Shown in pieces: positions 26,152 to 37,120 of a stretch of DNA of 64,000 bases. Each line of letters opens with the position of its first letter. Positions within the stretch are counted from its first letter, which is position 1. The notes beneath the pieces were generated by a model, which was given only the letters and a program-made list of their open reading frames with translations, ran no database searches and was not told the origin of the DNA. This stretch comes from Camelus bactrianus (lineage: Eukaryota > Chordata > Mammalia > Artiodactyla > Camelidae), in assembly GCF_048773025.1 (NCBI RefSeq), contig NW_027413960.1, positions 6,637,945 through 6,701,944 on the forward strand. The letters are read 5' to 3'. The translations under genes were made by a program, and so were the position numbers.

Positions 26152-26400
26152 GGACGGCTTTCACACACACTTAACTCTCAGAACTGAGCATGTGGAGAGG
26201 CGTTAGTTCATCTAGCACAAAGGGAAAGTTTTGCTGGGGAAACTCTTACTCTGGTTTCTCAGTCTGTTTCCTTGTTCCGGTATGAAGTCCCTGCAGTTTT
26301 CAGTGTAAAAACGAGTTAGAGCTTGTAGCTACAAATCTATCGTTATGGTGGGTAGTTTGCAAATGAAAAGAAACTTTGTGTTCCCAACAAGCAAGGTGAA
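26152..26400 (+). repeat. Representative satellite monomer (249 bp), used as the phase reference
   Basis: This copy is 249 bp when the monomer is started at GGACGG. It is a fair full-length example, though its AT box is atypical (see 26321-26348). In the consensus numbering used here, position 1 is the first G of GGACGG. The dyad CTCAGAACTGAG lies at about 26-37, GACGTTCGTTC at about 48-58, a PstI site CTGCAG at about 140-145, and the AT-rich near-palindrome CCATATATATGTATGG at about 182-197. A 249-bp monomer is 83 codons, so chance open frames recur in the same frame along runs of full-length monomers. Most neighbours are 245-250 bp. Confidence 0.9.
26321..26348 (+). repeat. Monomer with eroded AT box
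   Basis: Where other monomers read CTAGTACCTCCCCATATATA, this one reads GCTTGTAGCTACAAATCTAT followed by CGTTATGG, so the alternating AT palindrome is lost while the flanks are normal. The change is carried to 31044-31071 and 38249-38276 by the Q duplications, which makes it a good tracer of Q. Confidence 0.8.
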
Positions 26401-28199
26401 GGACGGCTTTCACACACACTTATCTCTCAAAACTGAGCATGTGGATAGGCATTCGTTCATCTAGCAAAAAGGAAAGTTTTACAGGAAAAACTCTTACTCT
26501 GTTTTCTCAATTTGTTTCCTACTGCCGGTTTGAAGTTCCTGCAGTTACCACTGTAAAACTAAGTTGGTGCTTATATATCCCCATATATGTGTAAGGAGTG
26601 TAGTTTGCAGCTGGAAAGAAACTTTGTGTTCCCAAAAAGTTAGGTGAAAGACGGCTTTCACACACACTTATCTCTCAGAACAGAGCATGTAGAGAGACTT
26701 TCGTTCATCTAGCACAAAAGGAACGGTTTGCTGGTGAAACTCTTATTATGGTTTCTCAGTTTTTTTTCCTAGTGCCAGGTTGAAGTTACAGCAGTTTTCA
26801 CTGTAAAACCCAGTTGGAACTTGTACCTTCCCATATATATGTATGGAGTATAGTTTGCAACTGAAAAGAAACTTTGTGTTCACAACAAGCTAGATGAAGG
26901 ACGGATTTCACACACAATTATCTCTCCGAACTGAGCATGTGGACAGACTTTCTTTCATCTAACACAAAGGGAACGGTATGCAGGACAAATTTTTACTCTG
27001 GTTTCTCAGTCTGTTTCCTAGTGCCGGTTTGAATTTCCTGCAGTTTTCACTGTAAAACCGAGTTGGAGCTAGTACCTCCCCATATAAATGTATGCAGTGT
27101 AGTTTGCAACTGAAAGAAACTTTGTGTTCCCCACAAGCTAGGTGAAGGACGGCTTTCAGACACACTTATCTCTCAGAACTGAGCATCTGGAGAGACGTTC
27201 GCTCATCCAGCACATAGGGAATGGTTTTCAGGTGAAACCTTTACTCTGGTTTCTCAGGCATTTTCCTAGTGCCAGTTTGAACTTCCAGCAGTTTTCACTG
27301 TAAAATCGAGTTGGAGCTAGTACCTCACTTTTTTATATGTATGGATTGTAGTTTTCAACTGAAAAGAAACATTGTGTTCCCAACAAGCTATGTGAATGAT
27401 GGCATACACACACATATCTCTCTGAACTGAGCATGTGCAGAGACGTTCGTTCATCTAGCACAAAAGGAAAGGGTTGTAGGAGAAACTCTTATTCTGGTTT
27501 CTCAGTCTGTTTCCTAGTGCCGGTATGAATTTCCTGCATTTTTCACTGTAAAACCGAGTTGGATCTAATACATACCCATATATATCTATGGAGTGTAGTT
27601 TACATCTGAAAAGAAACTTTGTGTTCCCAACAAGCTAGGTGAAGGACGGCATTCAGACACAGTTATCTCTCAGAACTGAGCATGTGGAGAGACGGACGTT
27701 CATCTAGCACAAAGGGAACGGGTTGCAGGAGAAATTCTTACTCTGGTTTGTCAGTCTGTTTCGTAGTGCCGGTTTGAAGTTCCTGCAGTTTTCACTTAAA
27801 ACCAAGTTGGAGTTAGTACCTACCCAAATATATTTATGGAGTGTAGTTTGCAAGTGAAAAGAAATTTTGTGTTCCCAACAATCTAAGTGAAGTACGGCTT
27901 AGACACACAGTTCACTCTCAGAACTGAGAATTTGGAGAGACGTTCGTTCATCTAGCACAAAGGGAACAGTTTGTAGGAGAAATTTTACTCTGGTTTCTAA
28001 GTCTGTCTCCTAGTGCCGATTTGTAGTTCCTGCATATTTCACTGTAAAACAGAGTTCTAGCTAGTACATCCCCGTATATAGGTATGGAGTGTAGTTTTCA
28101 ACTGAAAGAAAATTTTGTTCCCAACAAGCTATGTGAATGACGGCTTTCACACACACTTATCTCTCAGAACTGAGCATGTGGAGGGACGTTCGTTCATCT

Positions 28200-28545
28200 A
28201 GCACAAAGGGAACGATTTGCAGGTGAAACTCTTACTCTGGTTTCTCAGTATTTTTCCTAGTGCCAGGTTGAAGTTCCAGCAGTTTTCAATGTAAAACCGA
28301 TTTGGAACTAGTACCTCCCGGTATATATGTATTGAGTGTAGTTTGCAACTGAAAAGAAGCTTTGTGTTCCCAAAAAGCTAGGTGAAGTTCAGATTTCACA
28401 CACACTTATCTCTGAGAACTGAGCATGTGGAGAGACGTTCGTTCATCTAACACAAAGGGAACGGTTTGCAGGTGAACCTCTTACTCTGGTTTCTCAGTAT
28501 TTTTCCTAGTGCCAGGTTGAAGTTCCAGCAGATTTCACTGTTAAA
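28200..28545 (+). repeat. Adjacent twin monomers of the CCAGG variant
   Basis: Two neighbouring monomers (variant centres near 28262 and 28511, 249 bp apart) share the tract running through GCAGGTGAA, TCAGTATTTTTCC and GCCAGGTTGAAGTTCCAGC with very few changes. Elsewhere this variant occurs singly, so the pair probably reflects a local duplication. The pair is repeated in Q2 and Q3. Confidence 0.7.
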
Positions 28546-29915
28546 CCGAGTTGTGTCTAATACATTCCCGTATATATGTATGGAGAGTAATTTGCTACTG
28601 AAAGAATCTTTATGTTCCCAACAAGCTAGTTTAAGGACGGCTTTCACACACACTAATCTCTCAGAACTGAACATCTGGAGAGACTTTCGATCATCTAGCA
28701 CAAAGGGAACGGGTTGCAGCAGAAACTTTTACTATGGTTTCTCAGTGTGTTTCCTAGTGCCGGTTTAAAATTGCTGCAGTATTCACTATAAAAGTGATTT
28801 GGATCTAATACATCCCCATATATATAATTATTGAGTGTACTTTGCAAGTGAAAAGAAACTTTGTTTTACCAACAATCTAGGTGAACGACTGCTTTCCCAC
28901 ACTCTTACCCTCAGAATTGATCATATGGAGAGACGTTCGTTCTTCTAGCACAAAGGGAACGGGTTTCAGGAGAAACTTTGTCTCTGGTTTCTCAGTCTGT
29001 TTCCTAGTGCCGGTTTGAATTTTCTGCAGTTTTCACTGTAAAACTGAGTTGGAGCTAATATATCCCCATATATATGTATGGAGTGTAGTTTGCAACTGCA
29101 AAGAAACTACTTGTTCCCAATAAGCTAGGTGAAGGACAGCTTTCACAGACACTTATATCTCAGAACTTAGCACGTGAAGAGACGTTCGTTCATGTATCAC
29201 AAAGGGAACGGGTTGCAGGGGAAACTTTTACTCTTTTTTCTCAGCCTGTTTCCTGTTGCCGGCTTGAAGTTCCTGCAATTATCGTTTTAAAACCGAGTTG
29301 GAGTTAGTACCTACCCATATGTATGTATGGAGTGTAGTTTGCAACTGAAAAGTAATATTGGGTTCCCAACAAGCTAGGTGAAGGACGGCTTTCACACACA
29401 CTTATATCTCAGAACTGACCACGTGAAGAGACATTCGTTCATCTAGCACAAATGGAAAAGTTTGCAGGAGAAACTTTTACTCTGGTTTCTCAGTCTGTTT
29501 TCTAGTACCGATTTGTAGTTCCTGCAGTTTTCACAGTAAAATATGTTGGAGCAAGTACGTCCCCAAATATATATATGGAGTTTAGTTTGAAACTGAAAAC
29601 AAAATTTGTTTTACCAACAAACTAGGTGAAGGACGGCTTTCAAACACACTTATCTCTCAGAAATGGACACGTAGAGAGACGTTCGTTGATCTTGCAAAAA
29701 TGGAACAGGTTGCAGGGGAAACTCTTACTCTGGTTTCACAGCCTGTTTCCATGGGCCGTTTTGAAGTTCCTGCAATTTTCACTGTAAATCCTATTTGGAG
29801 CTAGTACCACCACATATATATGTATGGAGAGTAGTTTGCAACTGAAAAGAAAGTTTGTTTTCCCAACAAGCTAGGTGAAGGACGGCTTTCACATACACTT
29901 ATCTCTCAGAACTGA

Positions 29916-32900
29916 CCATGAGGAGAGACGTTCATTCATCTAGCACAAAGGGAATGGGTTGCAGGGGAAACTATTACTCTGGTTTATCAGCCTGTATCCT
30001 ATTGCCGGTTTGAAGTTCCTGCAGTTTTCACTGTAAAACCGAGTTGGAGCTAATAAATCCCCATATATATGTATGAAGTGTAGTATGCCACTGAAAGAAA
30101 CTTTGTGATCCCAACAAGCTAGTTGAAGGACGGCTTTCACACACACTTATCTCTCAGAACTGACCATGTGGAGAGACGTTCGTTCATCTATCACAAAGGG
30201 ATCGTGATGCAGGAGAAAATCTTACTATGGTTTCTCTGTCTGTTTCCTAGTGCCGGTTTGATGTTCCTGCAGTTTTCAGTGTAAAATCGAGTTGGAGTTA
30301 ATACCTATCCTTATATATGTATGGAGTGTAGTTTGCAAATGAAAAGAAACTTTGTGTTCCCAACAAGCTAGGTGAAAGACGGCTTTCACACACAATTATC
30401 TCTCAGAAATGAGCATGTGTAGAGACGTTCGTTCATCTAGCACAAAGGGAAAGGGTTGCAGGAGAAACTTTTACTGTGGTTTCTCAGTCTGTTTCCTAGT
30501 GCCGGTTTGAATTTCCTGCAGTTTTCACTGTAAAACCGATTTGGAGCGTGTACTTCCCCATATATATGTATGGAGTGTAGTTTGAAACTGAAAGGAAACT
30601 TTGTGTTCCCAAAAAGCTAGGTGATGGACGGCTTTCACACATAATTATCTCTCAGAACTGAGCACGTGGTGAGACGTTCGTTGATATAGAACAATGGGAA
30701 TGGTTGGCAGGAGAAACTCTTACTCTGGTTTGGCATTCTGTTTCTTAGTGCCGGTTTGAAGTTCCTGCAGTTTTCACTGTAAAACCGATTTGGATCTAAT
30801 ACATCCCCATATAAATATATGGTGTGTAGTTAGCAACTGAAAAGAAACTTTGTGTTCCCAACAAGCTAGGTGAAGGACGGCTTTCACACACACTTAACTC
30901 TCAGAACTGAGCATGTGGAGAGGCGTTAGTTCATCTAGCACAAAGGGAAAGTTTTGCTGGGGAAACTCTTACTCTGGTTTCTCAGTCTGTTTCCTTGTTC
31001 CGGTATGAAGTCCCTGCAGTTTTCAGTGTAAAAACGAGTTAGAGCTTGTAGCTACAAATCTATCGTTATGGTGGGTAGTTTGCAAATGAAAAGAAACTTT
31101 GTGTTCCCAACAAGCAAGGTGAAGGACGGCTTTCACACACACTTATCTCTCAAAACTGAGCATGTGGATAGGCATTCGTTCATCTAGCAAAAAGGAAAGT
31201 TTTACAGGAAAAACTCTTACTCTGTTTTCTCAATTTGTTTCCTACTGCCGGTTTGAAGTTCCTGCAGTTACCACTGTAAAACTAAGTTGGTGCTTATATA
31301 TCCCCATATATGTGTAAGGAGTGTAGTTTGCAGCTGGAAAGAAACTTTGTGTTCCCAAAAAGTTAGGTGAAAGACGGCTTTCACACACACTTATCTCTCA
31401 GAACAGAGCATGTAGAGAGACTTTCGTTCATCTAGCACAAAAGGAACGGTTTGCTGGTGAAACTCTTATTATGGTTTCTCAGTTTTTTTTCCTAGTGCCA
31501 GGTTGAAGTTACAGCAGTTTTCACTGTAAAACCCAGTTGGAACTTGTACCTTCCCATATATATGTATGGAGTATAGTTTGCAACTGAAAAGAAACTTTGT
31601 GTTCACAACAAGCTAGATGAAGGACGGATTTCACACACAATTATCTCTCCGAACTGAGCATGTGGACAGACTTTCTTTCATCTAACACAAAGGGAACGGT
31701 ATGCAGGACAAATTTTTACTCTGGTTTCTCAGTCTGTTTCCTAGTGCCGGTTTGAATTTCCTGCAGTTTTCACTGTAAAACCGAGTTGGAGCTAGTACCT
31801 CCCCATATAAATGTATGCAGTGTAGTTTGCAACTGAAAGAAACTTTGTGTTCCCCACAAGCTAGGTGAAGGACGGCTTTCAGACACACTTATCTCTCAGA
31901 ACTGAGCATCTGGAGAGACGTTCGCTCATCCAGCACATAGGGAATGGTTTTCAGGTGAAACCTTTACTCTGGTTTCTCAGGCATTTTCCTAGTGCCAGTT
32001 TGAACTTCCAGCAGTTTTCACTGTAAAATCGAGTTGGAGCTAGTACCTCACTTTTTTATATGTATGGATTGTAGTTTTCAACTGAAAAGAAACATTGTGT
32101 TCCCAACAAGCTATGTGAATGATGGCATACACACACATATCTCTCTGAACTGAGCATGTGCAGAGACGTTCGTTCATCTAGCACAAAAGGAAAGGGTTGT
32201 AGGAGAAACTCTTATTCTGGTTTCTCAGTCTGTTTCCTAGTGCCGGTATGAATTTCCTGCATTTTTCACTGTAAAACCGAGTTGGATCTAATACATACCC
32301 ATATATATCTATGGAGTGTAGTTTACATCTGAAAAGAAACTTTGTGTTCCCAACAAGCTAGGTGAAGGACGGCATTCAGACACAGTTATCTCTCAGAACT
32401 GAGCATGTGGAGAGACGGACGTTCATCTAGCACAAAGGGAACGGGTTGCAGGAGAAATTCTTACTCTGGTTTGTCAGTCTGTTTCGTAGTGCCGGTTTGA
32501 AGTTCCTGCAGTTTTCACTTAAAACCAAGTTGGAGTTAGTACCTACCCAAATATATTTATGGAGTGTAGTTTGCAAGTGAAAAGAAATTTTGTGTTCCCA
32601 ACAATCTAAGTGAAGTACGGCTTAGACACACAGTTCACTCTCAGAACTGAGAATTTGGAGAGACGTTCGTTCATCTAGCACAAAGGGAACAGTTTGTAGG
32701 AGAAATTTTACTCTGGTTTCTAAGTCTGTCTCCTAGTGCCGATTTGTAGTTCCTGCATATTTCACTGTAAAACAGAGTTCTAGCTAGTACATCCCCGTAT
32801 ATAGGTATGGAGTGTAGTTTTCAACTGAAAGAAAATTTTGTTCCCAACAAGCTATGTGAATGACGGCTTTCACACACACTTATCTCTCAGAACTGAGCAT

Positions 32901-34638
32901 GTGGAGGGACGTTCGTTCATCTAGCACAAAGGGAACGATTTGCAGGTGAAACTCTTACTCTGGTTTCTCAGTATTTTTCCTAGTGCCAGGTTGAAGTTCC
33001 AGCAGTTTTCAATGTAAAACCGATTTGGAACTAGTACCTCCCGGTATATATGTATTGAGTGTAGTTTGCAACTGAAAAGAAGCTTTGTGTTCCCAAAAAG
33101 CTAGGTGAAGTTCAGATTTCACACACACTTATCTCTGAGAACTGAGCATGTGGAGAGACGTTCGTTCATCTAACACAAAGGGAACGGTTTGCAGGTGAAC
33201 CTCTTACTCTGGTTTCTCAGTATTTTTCCTAGTGCCAGGTTGAAGTTCCAGCAGATTTCACTGTTAAACCGAGTTGTGTCTAATACATTCCCGTATATAT
33301 GTATGGAGAGTAATTTGCTACTGAAAGAATCTTTATGTTCCCAACAAGCTAGTTTAAGGACGGCTTTCACACACACTAATCTCTCAGAACTGAACATCTG
33401 GAGAGACTTTCGATCATCTAGCACAAAGGGAACGGGTTGCAGCAGAAACTTTTACTATGGTTTCTCAGTGTGTTTCCTAGTGCCGGTTTAAAATTGCTGC
33501 AGTATTCACTATAAAAGTGATTTGGATCTAATACATCCCCATATATATAATTATTGAGTGTACTTTGCAAGTGAAAAGAAACTTTGTTTTACCAACAATC
33601 TAGGTGAACGACTGCTTTCCCACACTCTTACCCTCAGAATTGATCATATGGAGAGACGTTCGTTCTTCTAGCACAAAGGGAACGGGTTTCAGGAGAAACT
33701 TTGTCTCTGGTTTCTCAGTCTGTTTCCTAGTGCCGGTTTGAATTTTCTGCAGTTTTCACTGTAAAACTGAGTTGGAGCTAATATATCCCCATATATATGT
33801 ATGGAGTGTAGTTTGCAACTGCAAAGAAACTACTTGTTCCCAATAAGCTAGGTGAAGGACAGCTTTCACAGACACTTATATCTCAGAACTTAGCACGTGA
33901 AGAGACGTTCGTTCATGTATCACAAAGGGAACGGGTTGCAGGGGAAACTTTTACTCTTTTTTCTCAGCCTGTTTCCTGTTGCCGGCTTGAAGTTCCTGCA
34001 ATTATCGTTTTAAAACCGAGTTGGAGTTAGTACCTACCCATATGTATGTATGGAGTGTAGTTTGCAACTGAAAAGTAATATTGGGTTCCCAACAAGCTAG
34101 GTGAAGGACGGCTTTCACACACACTTATATCTCAGAACTGACCACGTGAAGAGACATTCGTTCATCTAGCACAAATGGAAAAGTTTGCAGGAGAAACTTT
34201 TACTCTGGTTTCTCAGTCTGTTTTCTAGTACCGATTTGTAGTTCCTGCAGTTTTCACAGTAAAATATGTTGGAGCAAGTACGTCCCCAAATATATATATG
34301 GAGTTTAGTTTGAAACTGAAAACAAAATTTGTTTTACCAACAAACTAGGTGAAGGACGGCTTTCAAACACACTTATCTCTCAGAAATGGACACGTAGAGA
34401 GACGTTCGTTGATCTTGCAAAAATGGAACAGGTTGCAGGGGAAACTCTTACTCTGGTTTCACAGCCTGTTTCCATGGGCCGTTTTGAAGTTCCTGCAATT
34501 TTCACTGTAAATCCTATTTGGAGCTAGTACCACCACATATATATGTATGGAGTGTAGTTTGCAACTGAAAAGAAAGTTTGTTTTCCCAACAAGCTAGGTG
34601 AAGGACGGCTTTCACATACACTTATCTCTCAGAACTGA
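29916..34638 (+). repeat. Segment Q, copy 2 (direct tandem copy)
   Basis: Direct tandem copy of Q1 at an offset of 4,723. At 34639 (G) it leaves the repeat, where a third tandem Q would have C, and passes into segment S. It carries T at 34553 like Q3, so Q2 and Q3 share the likely ancestral state. Confidence 0.95.
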
Positions 34639-34969
34639 GCATGTGGAGAGACGTTTGTTCATCTAGCACAAAGGGAATGGTTTGCAGGTGAAACACTTAC
34701 TCTGGTTTCTCAGTCTTTTTCCTAGTGCCAGTTTGAACTTCCAGCAGTTTTCACTGTAAAACCGAGTTGGAGCTAGTACCTCCTCATATATATGTATGGA
34801 TTGTATTTTGCATCTGAAAAGAATCTATGTGTTCCCAACAAGCTAGGTGAAGTATGGCTTTAACACACATATCTCTCTGAACTGAGCATGTGGAGACGTT
34901 CGTTCATCTAGCACAAAAGGAACGGGTTGCAGGAGAATATCTTACTTTGGTTTCTCAGTGTCTTTCCTT
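34639..34969 (+). repeat. Segment S, copy 1
   Basis: These 331 bp link the end of Q to the start of T. The second copy is 41844-42174. It includes a shortened monomer variant in which the CA run and following bases read TTTAACACACATATCTCTCT, followed by GTGGAGACG with two bases fewer. Both copies lead into T, so S probably also sits just left of base 1. Confidence 0.93.
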
Positions 34970-36146
34970 GTGCCGGTATGAATTTCCTGCATTTTTCACT
35001 GTAAAAGCGAGTTGGATCTAATACGTCCCCATATATATCTATGGAGTGTAGTTTGCAACTGAAAAGAAACTTTAGGTTCCCAACAAGTTATCTGAAGGAC
35101 GGCTTTCGCACACAATTAACTCTCAGAACTGAACATGTGGAGAGACATTCTTTCATCTAGCAGAAAGGGAATGGGTTGCAGGAGAAACTTTTACTCTGGT
35201 TTCTCAGTATGTTTCCTAGTGCTGCTGTGAAGTTCCTGCAGTTTACAATGTAAAACCGAGTTGGATCTAATACATCCCCATATATATGTATGGAATATTG
35301 TTTGAAACTGAGAAGAAACTTTATGTTCCCAACAAGCTAGTTGAAGGACGGCTTTCACACAAAATTATCTCTCAGAACTGAGCATGTGGATAGACTTTCG
35401 TTCATCTAGTACAAATTGAACGGGTTGCAGGTGAAAATTTTACTCTGGTTTCTCAGTGTGTTTCCTAGCGCCGGTTTGAAGTTCCTGCAGTTTTCACTTT
35501 AAAACAGATTTGGAGTTATTACCAACGCATATAAATATATGGAGTATAGTTTGCAAGTGAAAAGAAATTTTGAGTTCCCAACAAGCTAGGTGAAGGACGA
35601 CTTTCACACACACTTATCTCTCAGAAGTGAGCATGTGGAGAGACGTTCGTTCATCTAGCACAAAGGGAAAAGTTTGCAGGAGAAACTTTTACTCTGGTTT
35701 CTCAGTCTGATTCCTAGTACTGATTTGTAGTTCCTGCATTTTTCACTGTAAATCATTGTTAGTGCTAATACCTCCCCAAATATATGTATGGAATGTAGTT
35801 TGCAACTGAAAAGAATCTTTGTGTTCCAAACAAGCTATGTGAAGGACGGCTTTCACACAGACTTATCTCTCAGAATTGAGCATGTGGAGAGACTGTCGTT
35901 CATCTAGCACAAAGGAAACGGTTTGCAGGTGAAAGTCTTACTCTTGTTTGGCAGTAATTTTCCTATTGCCAGGTTGAATTTCCAGCTGTTTTCACTGTAA
36001 AACAGAGTTGGTGCTAGTACCTCCCCATATAAATTTATGAAGTGTAGATGGCAACTGAAAAGAATCTTTATGTTCCCAACAACCTAGGTGATGGACGGCT
36101 TTCACACATACTTAACTCTCAGAACTGAGCATGTGGAGAGACTTTC
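34970..36146 (+). repeat. Segment T, copy 2, ending at a duplication junction
   Basis: It is identical in order to bases 1-1177 and 42175-43351. At 36147 the sequence leaves the T-M path and follows 24219 onward. The last 22 bases (36125-36146, CTGAGCATGTGG then AGAGACTTTC) are common to both parents (1156-1177 and 24197-24218). The break is therefore an in-register exchange between monomers about 23 kb apart in the higher-order unit. Confidence 0.95.
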
Positions 36147-37120
36147 ATTCATCTAGCACAAAGGGAACGGGCTGCAGGAGAAACTTTTACTCAGGTCTCT
36201 GTCTGTTTCCTAGTGCCGGTTTGAAGTTCCCGCAGATTTCACTTTAATACCGAGTTGGACCTAATAGCTCTCCATATATTTTATGGGATGTAGTTTGCAA
36301 ATGATAAGAAACTATGTGCTTCAAACAAGCTAGGTTAAGGACGGCTTTCACACACTCTTAACTGTCAGAACTGAGCATGTGGGGAGACGTTCATTCATGT
36401 AGCACAAATGGAACTTGTTGCAGTAGAAATTTTACTCTGGTTTCTCAGTATGTTTCCTAGAGCTGGTATGAAGTTCCTGCAGTTTTCACTGTAAAACTGA
36501 GTTGTAGCTAATCCCTAACCTTATATATGTATGGAGTGTAATTTGCAACTGAAAAGAAATTTTGTATTCCAAACAAACTAGGTTAAAGTCGGCTTTCACA
36601 CACACAAATCTCTCCGACCTGAGAATGTGGAGAGATATTCCTTCATCGTGCACAAAGGGAACATGTTGCCGGAGAAATTTTTATTCTAGTTTCTCTGTAT
36701 CTTTCATAGTGCCTGTTTGAAGTTCCAGAAGTTTTCACTGTAAAACCGATTTGGAGCTTCAACATCCCCATATATATGTATGGAGTGTGGTTATGCAACT
36801 GAAAAGAAACTATGTGTTCCCAACAAGCTTGGTGAAGGACGGTTTTCACACAAAATTATCTCTCAGAATTGAGCATGTGGAGAGACGTTCGTTCATCTAG
36901 CACAAAGGGAAGGGGTTGCAGGAGAAAGCTATATTCTGGTTTCTCAGTCTATTTCCCAGTGCAGCTTTGTAGTTCCTGCAGTTTTCAATGTAAAACCGAG
37001 TTGGAGCTAATAAATCCCCATATATATGTATGAAGTGTAGTATGCCACTAAAAGAAACTTTGTGATTCCAACAAGCTAGTTGAAGGACGGCTTTCACACA
37101 CACTTATCTCTCAGAACTGA
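36147..37120 (+). repeat. Segment W, copy 2
   Basis: Copy of 24219-25192. Upstream lies T rather than M, so base 36147 is the visible duplication junction. Downstream it runs into Q3 exactly as copy 1 runs into Q1. Confidence 0.92.

Larger units (their letters stand above)
25193..29915 (+). repeat. Segment Q, copy 1 (4,723 bp, 19 monomers)
   Basis: It is repeated immediately at 29916-34638 and again at 37121-41843. The Q1-Q2 boundary can slide within a 21-bp stretch of identity (29895-29915, equal to 25172-25192). Just left of it, 29894 is T where 25171 is C, which fixes the limit. Q1 has a private base at 29830 (A, against T at 34553 and 41758), useful as a marker of this copy. Confidence 0.95.
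24219..36146 (+). repeat. Tandem duplication unit 1: W-Q-Q-S-T (11,928 bp)
   Basis: It consists of W (24219-25192), Q1 (25193-29915), Q2 (29916-34638), S (34639-34969) and T (34970-36146). The sizes are 974 + 4,723 + 4,723 + 331 + 1,177 = 11,928 bp, or 48 monomers. It is followed directly by a second unit that is the same except that Q is present once. This shows two events, a 7,205-bp tandem duplication and a Q duplication; their order is not decided by the sequence. Confidence 0.93.
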
